Source of the DNA: Podocnemis expansa
Lineage: Eukaryota > Chordata > Testudines > Podocnemididae
DNA length: 64,000 nt
Assembly: GCA_007922195.1 (NCBI GenBank)
Contig: ML681963.1
Coordinates: 58,382,584-58,446,583, forward strand
Direction: 5' to 3'
Both the position numbers and the translations under genes were made by a program. The notes under the pieces were generated by a model. The model was not told the DNA's origin and searched no databases. It worked only from the letters and a program-made list of their open reading frames with translations. Shown in pieces: positions 11,015 through 22,094 of this stretch. Numbering within the stretch: position 1 is the first letter of the stretch; each line of letters opens with the position of its first letter.

Positions 11015-11480
11015 GTTTCCCTTAAAGGTAAGTTTAAAAATTTCTGCACAAGTCTCCATCTCTTTCCCTGCAGCACCACCTCCTGGGCACCGCTTCCACT
11101 CATCAAGCAAAGAATCGTAAGGCTTCCCATTTGTTCTACAGTTTTAGTGAACCCCACAGCTGAAAATCTGAATTTTTGTAAATAATTTTAATAAATTAAA
11201 TACAAAAAGTGTCTGGCCCCTTTTTTTTCTCTTTGGTTCCTGTCTTTATGATGGACTAAGCCAGCTCCTCCATTAGCTTTGTACTTCTCTTTGCTTTTCC
11301 CTCTTGATGTTTGTGTTGGGTGCCTTATATTATTTCATCAGCTGCTTTACTTTACAATGAACGTGAGCATCTGAAACACAAACAAGTGTTTCATAAAAGC
11401 TTTACTGGCAGGACAGAATATCTGATAGCCCTGGATTGATGCTGTGATTTTGCTTTCAAAGGTTCGTTCCTCTGCCTGTT
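11015..11480. other. No gene recognised
   Basis: AT-rich; nothing identifiable. Confidence 0.4.
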
Positions 11481-11489
11481 ATTTCTAGC

Positions 11490-11792
11490 TAGGGCTGTTA
11501 ACTACAAACTATGGTGCCCGGGGCAAGCACCTCAAAAAGTGCCCTCCCCCACCCTGGGGTCTGATCCAGTGCGGGGCCCAATTCGGCCCCAGCTGCTGCC
11601 AGAAGGTGGCGGGGATCCAGATCCATCCTCAGCTGCTGTGGAAGGCGGCAGGGACCCAGATCTGCCCCTAGCTACCACCAGAAGGATCCCCAGCCACCAC
11701 CAGATCCATCCCCAACCACCGCAGGGAGCCGGATCTGTCCCGGAGCCCTCTAAAATTCAGCACCTGATTGGCCCGGCCTAGTTACAGCCCTG
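11490..11792. mobile_element. hAT-type element with exact 8-bp target duplication
   Basis: Flanked by TTTCTAGC at 11482-11489 and again at 11793-11800. Ends are TAGGGCTGTTAACTA and TAGTTACAGCCCTG. The interior is a GC-rich degenerate tandem of 'gatccagatc' / 'gctgccagaaggtggc' units. Confidence 0.85.
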
Positions 11793-11800
11793 TTTCTAGC

Positions 11801-13008
11801 CCTTATCACACCACATAAGGTGTCAGTTCACAAGTACCCACAGCTTGTACAAGTCTTCTTTTCCTGCTAACTGCACTGTAAAATTCTAATTAAATTTGAT
11901 AATTTCAAAACCCTAATTTTCTCACCTTCTTCCTAAATTAATTAGGTCTCTCACTAGTCTAGGTTCCAAGGGTTTTTGTCTGTTACCCATTTCTGACATT
12001 TAAAGGCAAATGAAAGAAACAATTTGTGCACTCTGTTCATGTCAAGCATGACGTAAACCAGTATACGATCCATAGGCCATGCTGAATTATGAACATTTTG
12101 CTTGAGTTTGGGATTTTTCTTCTTGTTAAAACTTAAATTGGCAGACCACCAGCTGCTGTGAACTAACAGTTCCATTGACTTAATACAGCAATTGTGATTT
12201 ACATCAGAGGAGGATCTGGTCACAAAAGCTTTTTAATGTTAGGAAATTATTTGCCACATTTGCCCCCCTCATCTTCTGTTCATTAGGGCCTGCCTTAGAC
12301 AGCCTGTAGAGCAGGAGTCCATGCCCAGAATCAAGACTAGAGTGAAGCAGATTCCTGTTGGCAGGAAGTCTCTCACACCCCACATGAAAAACCCAAAACT
12401 CACCTTAAAACTTCCAAGATCCAAAAGGGTCTCATAAGAAAGGAGTTAAATCTTTAAATGGACTTACATTATCAGTAGTTAGGAGTGAAGAGAACTGCTA
12501 AATCCTTGAGACTGTCTTCTGCAACAACATAGTAGAGTCTTCCGAGAGGACATGTCAGATATTAGACTGATATTATTCTGGTGATCAGTGAGGCGCTCAT
12601 CAAGTTGGAATAATGGAGTTGAGTGAATCAAACATGGAGTCAGGCTAGCAGTGCCATTTTGTGTTAAATGAAACTCTAGATACAAAGAGCAGAAAACAAC
12701 AGTATTGTAGTTCTATGATGAGACAAGGGAATCCCACAGAGGAATTTGAATGCCATAAAAAGGCAAAAATCCAAAAAAGGAATGTTACAGAAAGGCCTGT
12801 GCATTCCAAGAAAAAAATAGAATGCAGCAAACAAGTGACAAACTGAGGAGAGAAGGAGTAGGTCACGTCAGCGTTCCTGTTGGACTTTCTCATTAAGATG
12901 AGAGGATTAACAGTTTCACACAATTCTAGGTGGATGCCCTCTTCAAAATGAAGGTATCTTTCTGGTGTGTCTGTGAAACAAACCTTAAATGTCCGTGTGG
13001 TTTGTGCT
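11801..13008. other. No gene recognised
   Basis: The long minus-strand frame that covers 12645-13175 runs through a CR1 tail and has no protein-like composition. No other feature seen. Confidence 0.4.
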
Positions 13009-13009
13009 T

Positions 13010-13112
13010 TAGAATCATACAGGTAGAAGGGACCATAAGGATCATCTAATATAACCCCCTGCCATGATACAGGATTTCCTGCATCTAAAACCATTCTAGA
13101 CAGCTTGACACC
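13010..13112 (+). mobile_element. CR1 LINE fragment
   Basis: 'agaatcatacaggtagaagggacc' followed by 'atcatctaatataaccccctgcc' is the standard CR1 phrase found throughout sauropsid genomes. Only about 100 bp remains. Confidence 0.6.
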
Positions 13113-13248
13113 ATACATGACACCGTTGCTGCTTTTCAATTTCTTCTCACAGCATGAATGAAGGTAACATAACATTATAAAAGTGGATAAATTGTAACAA
13201 AGGGGGAAAATCTTAGCCTAGTCTGTCTTTTTAGTACATGGACTAGAC

Positions 13249-13479
13249 CAGGGGTCAGCAACCCAAAAGATAAGAGGAGTAATTTTTGAAAAAACCTTCA
13301 ATAACCAAGTGTTTTGAGTACTGCAGTGGGTATAGCCTCCTGATAGGAGGTGGGGGAAGCTGGGCCAGGGCGCCTACTGTAGGATCCCCCTGGTAGTGGG
13401 GGGGTGGGAGAGCTCAAAGCTGTAAGGGGGAAGCCAACGAGTTGAACATGGCTCCAGAACCAAAGGTTGCAGACCCCTA
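13249..13479. mobile_element. hAT-type MITE, 'CAGGGGTCAGCAACC' family
   Basis: Ends CAGGGGTCAGCAACC and GGTTGCAGACCCCTA. Flanks GACTAGAC and GTCTAGTC agree at 6 of 8 bases. A relative in the other orientation ends at 39,290; they share the words for AAAGATAAGAG and CTTCAATAACCAAG. Confidence 0.75.
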
Positions 13480-13548
13480 GTCTAGTCTAGTCCATGTCAT
13501 AATTTCAGTATGTAGGATACTCTGGATGGAACATGCCATGCAATAGAT

Positions 13549-13757
13549 CAGTGGTTTCCACCCTTTTCTCTGTTCTGGCACACCATCATACCTTTAATTA
13601 TTCTGAGGCACACCAACATATAGTCTCCAAATGAACTCATGAATATTCATGAGCCAATACAGCACTCTGAGTAGTTTTGCAAAAAATTCTGTGGCACACA
13701 TGCTCAGGCCTGAGAGTACAACTATGTGCCATGGCACACTGGTTGGGAAACACACTG
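13549..13757. mobile_element. hAT-type MITE, 'CAGTGGTTTCC' family
   Basis: Ends CAGTGGTTTCCACCC and GGTTGGGAAACACACTG. Flanks CAATAGAT and AAATAGAC agree at 6 of 8. It has direct internal words 'tggcacacc' and 'aggcacacc'. Confidence 0.7.
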
Positions 13758-14274
13758 AAATAGACCATGCAGTCAAATTGTCTGTACTTAGGACACTGGC
13801 AGCAAATAGCCATTTCAAGAGTGATGCCCAGGGCACAGCTCAAAGTTTCAGGTTTAGTTAAGTTTGGATTGCAGCCTCTCATTTTCTTTTATCAGAATCT
13901 TCCATCTTCTCTGCTGGTTGAGTCACTAGGAGGTATACTGAGTAGGTTTCAGTGTTAAATCACTCTCTGTAGATCCTACAGCTAGGGTCACTCCTTTCTT
14001 GGTTTCTGTATTGACTCACTCTTTGTTTAGATTAGTGAAGTCACTTGGTCATTGAAAAGATTTGCTTTTCCATCATTAAGTTGTTGAATATTTCTTTCCT
14101 TCAGCCTCCTAAAAGCCTGTTGTAATTTGTAACAAACTACCACTCAAGCCAAGGTTAAGTGGTAACTTGGGGATTTTGCTCTATTTGGTATTTATATGGT
14201 CCTCATCACCTGAGGTATCTGAATACCTCACTACCATTAATTGGCTTTATCCTCAATGGCCTTGGGAAGTAGGG

Positions 14275-14345
14275 AAGTTCTATACACATTTCACAGATGG
14301 GACCTGAGGCATAGGATACAGTAAGTAATTCACATGCCCACCAAC
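14275..14345 (+). repeat. MIR-like ancient SINE fragment
   Basis: 'acacatttcacagatgggacctgaggcata' then 'agtaagtaattcacatgccca' follows the core phrase of MIR-type CORE-SINEs (cattttacagatgaggaaactgaggca...taagtaacttgccca). Confidence 0.5.
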
Positions 14346-14349
14346 TGAA

Positions 14350-15080
14350 CAGACTTCTCACATTTCATGATATAATGTATTTATTTGTTGAAGGCTGATT
14401 GTGCCCTTGGCCATGTTCCAGACAAAAAAATAAAGCCAACCCCTGCCCAAAGAAGCTTAGAGCCCACAGTCTAACCTAATAAAACTATTTGGTGTACAAT
14501 CTGGCCAAAATGATTGTATTGATCTCTGAGCCAAGAACACCAGAGGGTCAATTAGTGCCAGTAGTGATGATGGAATTTGGTGACACGGGGTTCTGCCCAC
14601 TTGGAACTAGGCTGAGTCCACTTTCTCAGAGGTCACCCAAACAGCCATAAAATGGTAACAATATTCACTCACTGCTGATCAAGGTCACAATGCTTAATCA
14701 CTTGAAGGATAAAGTCTCCATAACTCATTTCCTTGAGCTATCCAGTCCCCCTTACTGTCAATAAGGCTTTTGTGTTTCTTAATGAGAGGCATCTTTTCTA
14801 ATTTTATCAAAAGATTGTGCTGTCAATGTGAAAACAGAACTCCTACCTTTTCATTAACAAAAGAGCTCAATAAGAAAGAGACAAACTTCTTTACAAGCAA
14901 ACAGAGCATTCACAACTGCTGCCACATCAATCCTAGAATTCACCAAAGCCCAAGAGAACAAATGAGGGCTTCCAACCAGTTGAAGGAAGGAAAAGCAGAA
15001 TAGAGCAAAGGTCCAATCCACAATAAGCCATGGGAGAAACGACATGCATATTAGGGTCCGGATCTTGAATGTACTGAAGT
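14350..15080. other. No gene recognised
   Basis: No coding or repeat structure that I can name. Confidence 0.4.
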
Positions 15081-15084
15081 CAAT

Positions 15085-15446
15085 GGCTGTGTTCACATAC
15101 AGGCATTATTTCGATACAAGTTGTGTTGAAACAACTTGTATCGAAATAATGCCTTATTTCGAAATAACTTAATTCGAATTAACAGTTTGTTAATTCGAAT
15201 TAAGGAAAAAAGCTCAAAGCGAAATAGCAGTTTCAGGCAACAGTTATTTCGAAACAAGTCACTGTTGTTTTGAAACAACATGTTCAGACTGCATTGTTTT
15301 GAAACAATTGTTTTGAAACAACGTTGTTTCACCCCCAAATGGGGTTTAAGTTGTTTCGAAACAACCGTGCATCATGTGAACGGGGTATTTCTTATTTCGA
15401 AACAACCTCTTTTGTTTCGAAATAAGAGTGCTGTGTGAACACAGCC
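15085..15446. mobile_element. Harbinger-like palindromic MITE (TTTCGAAA family), copy 1
   Basis: Ends GGCTGTGTTCACA and TGTGAACACAGCC form a 13-bp perfect terminal inverted repeat. Flanking AAT at 15082-15084 and 15447-15449 is a 3-bp target duplication. The interior is a dense array of short palindromes built on TTTCGAAA and AATTCGAATT. The 3-bp duplication and GG...CC ends fit PIF/Harbinger-type elements; this class is inferred. Sister copy at 40,574. Confidence 0.8.
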
Positions 15447-15449
15447 AAT

Positions 15450-16495
15450 GAGACTTCTCAGTGGCAGCACGATTGCACCTATGTTGTCTATAGCTATGGG
15501 CAACAGCAACACTTTTGTTGTTTATAGAGAAGCTGAAATGGAAGGATCTATTTTCTACTACCTGTGTCTTTCCACTTTCTTCTACTGCTCCTGCTCTGTC
15601 GTCTGTGTACAAAGACAGAAACCTGCAAAGATGTGACAAATCTGTTACTAGTCAAAATGCAGCTTTTCAGTATCATGCAGTTATGGTTGTCATCACACTC
15701 AGGGCCAATATCAGTTACTTTTAGAGCCAAATTCTCTCTCATGGGTTGTTAGGAAAATAGCACACCAAATCACAGTTGTTTTAAGCTATTAACTCCCTCA
15801 ACAGCAGTGCAAGTTTAAAAGTCAAAACATTTTCAATGGATAAAACGATTTTATGATGGAGTAATTGTCAGTGCAACAAAATAAAAATATATATATATTT
15901 TTATTTTTCAGATGACAAATACCCTAGCATGCTGCACAATTTTCTGTATTTCCCACCTCTATTTCACTGTGAAGAGGGTTGCCTCAGGCTGCTTTGTTCT
16001 TATACTGAATTGAGGATTGGGGAGTTTGCCAGCCTCCCAAAAGATGTGAAACTTCACAATGAATTATAGAAGTTGAAATGAAAAGCCCAGTTAAGTCACA
16101 GAAACAATGTTCCCCATTCTCACAATTTATTCAGAAGTCTCACAATATTTTATATTTAAAGTCTTTGATACTTAAAAGTCTTAGTGCCTGGAGATTAGGG
16201 ACTTTTTGAGATTCTCATCTTTGATTATCAGAAACAATTAAGTACCCAGCCCTCATGGATGAGAAAAGCTTGCAAATGTGAGGCCAGTGTGACCTGTAGG
16301 TGAAAAAAAAAAAAAAATCAAACCAAACACCCACACCTTATAAAAACAAACAGGTTTCCAGCTAATCTTGTGATTTTGGGGCTGACTGATGACTTTATGA
16401 ACTTTTGGCATTGCCACACTGGCAGAAAGCCCACTCTCTGTGACTCAAAAGCATGTTTCTCCCACAGCACTCGGTGGGTCTATTCCCGACCAGCT
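15450..16495. other. No gene recognised; AT-rich
   Basis: Contains a small ATATATAT palindrome near 15,885-15,905 and an A15 run near 16,303. No coding signal. Confidence 0.4.
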
Positions 16496-16499
16496 TTAA

Positions 16500-16745
16500 A
16501 GCCCTCGCTCAGTTTAATAGAGTCCAAGGCCTGATGGTCCCATTGTGATCATCCTTTTATATTAGGCCAGACAACTTCCCCCAAATAATTCCTAGGGCAC
16601 ATCTTTTAGAAGATCCAGTCTTGATTTAAAAATGATCATTGATGAAGAATCCACCATCACCCCTAGGAAGTTGTTCCAGTGGTTTATTACTCTCACCATT
16701 ATACATTTACACCTTATTTATTTCCAGTCTGAATTTGTCCCAGCT
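16500..16745. mobile_element. CR1-like retroelement fragment
   Basis: 'cacatcttttagaagatccagtcttgattt', 'gatgaagaatccaccatcac' and 'aagttgttccagtggtt' follow, in order, a familiar sauropsid CR1-type repeat. The ends are unclear. Confidence 0.5.
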
Positions 16746-16834
16746 GTTAGATTGTGCTGTACCTTTCTCTGCATGTGGAGGGGAAGGAGCCATGGACATT
16801 TCAGTGAGGCAGGACAGGGAGGCTCCTCTGACCC

Positions 16835-17505
16835 CTTTGACTCTAACCCCAGTAACCTGCTGACCTTGGGAGTCCCTGCGTCCTATAACCCTGGACCACT
16901 GCACACCTGTGATTCCATTACACATCTGACTCCAGTGACTCCCTGACCTCCAGGTATCTGTGCATCCCATGACCCTTTGGCGTTCTTGGGTCCTATGACC
17001 CTAGGTGCCACTGCATCCTGTGATCACTGATCCCAAAGTGTCCCTGCAGCACCCCATGATCCCTGACTTCATAGGCAGCTTATGGGGTAAGTGAAGCAGT
17101 CACCCGCCTAGGGTCCCAAGCAGTAAGGGGCCCCTTCTCCTACCCAAAAAACTGTGAATGTTTCTCATCCTGCAGGATATGCAGTTGGCAGCTGGGGCCG
17201 GGACTCCTGGTGGGGCAGTACTGGGTCCCTTGGCAGGATGCCAGGACCACAGGGGGACTGGCTGTGGAAAGCCGGGGCCATAGGTGGGGGTGGAGGGTTT
17301 GGGGTCCCAGGAGGGGTGCTAGGGTTACAGGGGAGAAAGGAGTTGGGGCCATTAGGATGGCTGGGGCTGCCGGAGGAGATCCTGTAGGAGGCCCCACAAT
17401 AGGCCTTTGCCTAGGGCCTCAGACAGCTTAAGGCCATCTCTGCCTGACCTCCTGGTATGTGTGCACCCCATGACCCCTGGGTGTTCCTCCATCACAGGGG
17501 TTAAA
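16835..17505 (+). repeat. Degenerate minisatellite interrupted by a hAT element
   Basis: Imperfect units around 25-35 bp based on 'TGACCCC(t/a)GGTGTyCCTGCATCCcATGA', visible from 16,835 to 17,069 and continuing at 17,443-17,505 ('gtgcaccccatgacccctgg') on the far side of the 373-bp hAT insertion. Confidence 0.6.
17070..17442. mobile_element. hAT-type element in the minisatellite
   Basis: Ends CATAGGCAGCTTATGG and AGGCCATCTCTG; flanks CCTGACTT and CCTGACCT agree at 7 of 8. The inner end reads 'ggcctttgcctagggcctcagacagctta', whose reverse complement reappears at 63,951, where a second member is cut by the window edge. Confidence 0.75.
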
Positions 17506-18460
17506 AGATGCTGGACCGTGGTAGAACACCTTTCTGGGGCCCACTATTTTTAGGGGCTCAGTGTTCCAGGACAACATTCCCGCTAAGGGGCCGCTACAAC
17601 TGAATAGCATGTGCTGCTCGCTGCGCACCCCCCGCATGAACCTAATCCTGCCCCTCCCAAGCTCCGTTGCCCACCTGGCCTTACACTAGCGGAGCAGAGC
17701 AGAGCTCGGCCTACCCCTAGCTGGCCATGCCTCCCCGGGGAGGGTGGAGGGGGCCAGCACTGAGCTCCATTATGTGGGGTTGGGGAGCTGGAGTGGCCCA
17801 CCCCACTCCCAAAGAGTTTTGGCTGCTTTGCCCCTGCCCCCCCCCCAAGGCCATGGAGCAGGCCCAGTGGGGGGGGGTGGGAACGAAGCAGCTGAAACTC
17901 TTTGGGAGCGGGGTGAGTCACTCCAGCACCCTGACCCCGCACGCCAGAGCTCAGCTCCGGCCCCTTCCCCTGCGCAGCTGGCTGGGGGCAAGCCAGGCTG
18001 GCTGCTCCACCCCGCTGGGGTGAGGCCAGGCAGGCAGTCTCCAGCCCGGGTGATTCCCCCTGGGGGTTGGAACGAGGGGTTAGGCCCCTTTCCCTGGCTG
18101 CAGGAGCAGGGCTGCCAGACCCCCGGCTGCTCCTCCGGCCAGAGAAGCTCTCACTGAGCCTGTGCCAAGAGTCTGCGCAGGCTCAGCGAGAGCTGACTCT
18201 GAGTGGAAGTTTCAAAAACGCCCAGCTCAGAGTCGCTGCCTGGGCAGGGACTGCAGCTGCCGGCTGCGCAGCTTAGAGGGAACATTGTTCCTGGCCCCCT
18301 AAAAATAGAAAATGGAGCCGGAACGCTGAGTTCTGGGGCCCACCATTTAAAAACAGTACGCCCCAGAACACAGCATTCCTGTCCCATTTTCTATTTTTAG
18401 GGGCCTGAAAGCTGAGTCCCTAAAAATAGCAGGCCCCAGAACGCTGCTCTGTTACTTTTC
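17500..18460. repeat. CCCCTAAAAATAG-rich hAT remnant carrying a later insertion
   Basis: 17500-17571 ('ggttaaaagatgctgga ... ctatttttaggggctcagtgttcc') resembles the interior of the hAT copy at 26,366 ('ggttaaaggatgctgga ... tagttttagggggaggcgttcc'). It resumes at 18,288 after the inner element. The words CTATTTTTAGGGG and CCCTAAAAATAG recur several times up to 18,440, and again at 25,290-25,320 beyond the ERV. Confidence 0.55.
17572..18287. mobile_element. hAT-type element, 'TGTTCCCTCTAAG' family
   Basis: Ends CAACATTCCCGCTAAG and CTTAGAGGGAACATTG. Flanks TTCCAGGA and TTCCTGGC agree at 6 of 8. The interior is GC-rich and yields long chance frames. Same family as 28,523, 36,694 and 41,504. 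Confidence 0.75.
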
Positions 18461-18609
18461 AGCAGGCAGGGGAGAGTGGGAGTCATGGCTGGCTCACCTG
18501 AACATACGCAGGCTGCGCTTCGAGGCAGAAGCCTCCAAGCACAGCCTGCAGGAGGGATTGTCTCCCGGCTCAGTGCGCGGCTGCTGGTAAGTGCTGGGTG
18601 ACCCAGCTC

Positions 18610-18845
18610 ATGTTGGGGGTCAGTATTGGGGGCTGGTGGAATACTGGGGCTAGGACAGTGGGTATTGGGAGCTCGGGTCGGATTTTAGGGATGGATATTG
18701 GGAGCTAGAGAATATTGGGGACAGGGGAATACTGGGGACAGGAATGGATATTGGGAGCTTGGGCTGGGTATTTGGGTCTGGGGTGGATTTTGGGGACAGG
18801 ACAATGGATATTGGGGGCAGTAGCTGGGGTACATGGGGGGCAGAC
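18610..18845 (+). repeat. Degenerate minisatellite, GGATATTGGGAGCT units
   Basis: About ten imperfect repeats built on GGATATTGGG(A/G)(G/A)C and GAATACTGGGG. Confidence 0.65.
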
Positions 18846-19008
18846 ATGCTGCAGGGGGTGGGGAGGAGCAGAAATTTAGGATGGTCCCAGGCAGGGGTTA
18901 AAGTATAATTTGGTGGGCCCCTGGAACCCTCCGGCATGGGTGGGGACTCCCCTCTGGCATGGGTGGGCCCCCCAGAACCCACCTCCTGCCCCAGTACGCA
19001 GCCCCAAA

Positions 19009-19027
19009 CACACACACACACACACAA
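19009..19027 (+). repeat. (CA)n microsatellite
   Basis: Short CACACACA run of about nine dinucleotides leading into an A and C tract. Confidence 0.8.
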
Positions 19028-19202
19028 AAACCCCCAGCACCCCCCCCAAAGCCCTTACCTGGGCTGTTTGCAGGTTGCCTGACTGGCTGGGAGCTGCTCT
19101 GCCCAGCAGGGGGGAGATTCACACACTCCCAGCCTGCCCCAGCTGTCTGCTGGTTGGGCTTAAGGTGGAGCAGAGTTTAAGGTGAAGCCACAGCAGTGCT
19201 AC

Positions 19203-19622
19203 TGAAGGGGTTAGCATGAGTCACCAGACTCCATTTTGGGTCCTGAGACACCATTTCAGGGACCCAGGGTAGTCACATCTCACCTGTCCTCCCCCATCTC
19301 CGGGTCAGTCACATGGGCCCAGGATCAGCAGATGAGGTGATGCACCATATAAGGAAACAACCCTTCCCTGACCAGGTGAGGTGACCAGACATGTAAGGTA
19401 TACAGCCCCTGACCCTGAATTATGATTGGCTCTGCACCCGCCTTACCCTTTTTCCTGTAAACTGTACTATAAAACCCGTTGTACTGTACCCCTTGGGGAG
19501 CTAGCTCCACGAGATGTCTGTAAGGTAATAAAGCATATATGCATTTGTGACCTCCTCTGTCTTTGTGTGTCTTGGGGCCACTTGGACTGACTCGGGGACT
19601 ACCAGAGCCTTGTGCTCTAACA
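19203..19622 (+). repeat. ERV 5' LTR
   Basis: 420 bp, begins TGAAGGGG and ends CTCTAACA (TG...CA). A TATAAAA box lies at 19468-19474 and AATAAA at 19527-19532, which define U3, R and U5 in the usual order. Confidence 0.93.
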
Positions 19623-19624
19623 AT

Positions 19625-19642
19625 TGGGGGCTCGTCCGGGAT
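19625..19642 (+). other. ERV primer-binding site, tRNA-Pro
   Basis: TGGGGGCTCGTCCGGGAT, two bases after the LTR. This is the tRNA-Pro PBS used by murine leukaemia-type gammaretroviruses, perfect over 18 nt. Confidence 0.93.
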
Positions 19643-20086
19643 TCCAAGGCAAGAGCTGCGAGAAGCCAAACACCCGCTGCCGGCAAACAGTCCTGTTTTG
19701 GGACCACCGGGTCTTTTGCTTCTCCTGGCCAGTAGCTAAGGGTCCCACCTGGAAAAAACTGATTTGCCCAGCAGAGGAGGTCACTGGGGAACAGGTAAGA
19801 CAGGATGAGCTGGACTGGCAAATAGCCCTTGAACCTGAAAAGGAGGGATTTTTGTTGTTGGGGTTCCGAGCAAGAGGGGGTGAGCTGACGAGCGAGAGCC
19901 CCTGAGCCGAGCCTGGGGGATTTTTTTTTTATTGAGGTATCAGCAAGAGAGGGTAAGTCGATGGACAAGAGCCCTTGAGCCTGAACCTGAGGGGGGTGGG
20001 GGAGATTGTTTTTGAACTTCGAGTAAGAGCAGGTGAGCTGACAGGCGAGAGCCCCTGAACTTGGAAGTCTGTATCACGATCTCATT

Positions 20087-20179
20087 ATGGGTCAGGGGGA
20101 AACTAAGGTGGTTCCGGATAGTCCACTGGACTGGGTGCTGCAACACTGGAAAGAATTGGGGGGTGGGTGGGGGGGTTAA
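20087..20179 (+). pseudogene. gag: ERV gag start (truncated)
   Basis: ATG opens a 30-codon frame starting MGQ, a myristoylation-type start as in gammaretroviral Gag, with an LDWVLQHWKE stretch that fits the matrix N-terminus. A TAA follows in a G-rich tract at 20177-20179. No later Gag domain (capsid major homology region or zinc knuckle) was recognised. Confidence 0.7.
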
Positions 20180-22090
20180 GCAAACAGAGGGCTGCTCATC
20201 TGTGTATTGTTAACTTTACCAAATGGGGCAGGAACTGTGACCTGCTTTTAACTGGGAATATAGGGTACAGTGTTTTGGAACTGTGTCCTGCTTTTACTGG
20301 AATATAGAATATGGTGTTTCAGAACTGTGTCCTGCTTTGCCTCATGGGGCAAAGGACTGGGACTGGGAGCAAAGAACTTCAAAAGGCAGCAATATAGAGA
20401 TGGTTTTTGTAAGCAGTCTGCTGCAGCAAGACTGTGAAAGCAAACTGATGTAATTATCTCAGCAGGGGTCTCTGTCTGCAGCACCATCCAGCAGTTTGTG
20501 TTAAGAGATTTGGGAAAAATTCTGATTGCCAAAGTGTTTTAAAACCTAAAAATTGTGTGTGTGCTTGTTCTTTCTTTGTGGTTAACCAGGAAGACTTGAA
20601 GGGAGAAAGGAGTTTGTCCACCCTTTCTCTGATGCATATAGAAGTGTCTTCATTCTTATAATCAGAATAACCAGACTGATTATGGAGTTTGTCCACCTAA
20701 ACTCTGAAGGACATAGGAGTTTAAGGTTCTGTGTTATTACTGATATTAAATAACTTTGTTGCAACCAGGTTAACCAGGCACACTCTGAAGGATATAGGAG
20801 TCCAGGTTTCAGTTGTTGTTTGTTTCTTTGTCTTAGACAAGAGGGTTGGTATATGATGGTGCATCTTCAGAATAGGTTTCCTGCTAGAGAATGCGTCTAG
20901 CCCTGTTGTTGCTTTAGGCACAATAGCAGGTAATTTTCCTGCTGGAGAAGGTGTGACACTCTTTGAACAAGTTTCACAAGCAATGCTAATGTCATTTAAC
21001 CCAGGATAGGGGCCAGGATGTGGGTTCAAATGTTCTGGCTCACAGAGCCCCATTTCTGGATTTGTTGTTACTGTCTACTTTTCTTGGCTTCGATTTTCCT
21101 CTGCTACTGCCTCTTTCTCTGTCTTTCTTCTTTCCTCCCCCAACTCTCCTTACATGTCTGTGAAGGAAACTTACTGTAAGCGTAAACTACAAAAGTGGTA
21201 ATTTAAGCAAAAATCACCTCCCCCCCCAAAGAGGGGGGTTAGGGGTTGAGAAAAAAAATGTTTTTGCCTTTCAGACCCTAAAGGAACTGGTGCCAGCAAA
21301 ACACCTAAGGAAAGATCTATGGATCTGTTATTGCAACAGAAACTGGGGTTTTTTTTTTTTTTTGTTTTGTTTTACGGTTTGTGGTGTTTGTCTTGTTACT
21401 AACATTGTGTATTGTATTATGTATGCAAAAAAAAAAGGATAATTTTAAAAATGTGTTTTAATGCAAGTAAGACTGCTGTTTTAACTTTGCTGTTTCTATA
21501 GAAAATGCCTTCTGTGACACCACCCTGGGAGCCTCTGGACACTTCAGCAAGCCCTAAGCAAACCAGTGAGGGCTGATAAGGATGCTAATTAGCCAAAGAT
21601 ATAGAACATCAGTGGTAATATATTGCTTCCCTGGTGGTTCAAATGACCATCAGTGTGGAATGGTTGCAGTTAAATGTGTAAAAATAATGTAGGTAATCAA
21701 AAAAATAGCAAGTACTACAGCATTTACTAAAACAAAGGCCAGGACCACTGTTCTATGCCTATCAAGCTGATTGAATGAAATTTGTCTCCAGTACTCTAAA
21801 TGTGAAACAACTAATGGGGCAAATTATGGTTAGGTTAATACACCAGCAGGGGAAGGAAAAGGAGATATGGAAGGTCACCCTATTACCAATTTTAAGGACT
21901 GGCTCATTCTGGCTCTCCAGAACTCAGAGCCACTGGGCCGGGGCGGATGATGACCTATTGGATGTGCAGGGATGTTCTCCCTGGGACTCCCTCCACTGGG
22001 TTTGTACCTTCTTACCTCCAGCACCAGAACCCTATGGTCATAATATTCCTTTAGGAACTTGTGTTTGGGATAAATTAAGTAACATGACAG
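20180..22090 (+). other. ERV internal region, no recognisable gag/pol domain
   Basis: Expected place of the gag body, protease and reverse transcriptase, but no motif of these was seen. It includes two near-repeats of 'gaactgtgtcctgctttt' (20,278-20,338), homopolymer runs near 21,343 and 21,427, and a 209-codon frame from 21,775 whose first part does not resemble pol. Confidence 0.5.
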
Positions 22091-22094
22091 AGTT

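Noticed and set aside
12645..13175. 176-codon minus-strand frame
   Set aside because: It overlaps a CR1 fragment and has no recognisable protein features; no splice context.
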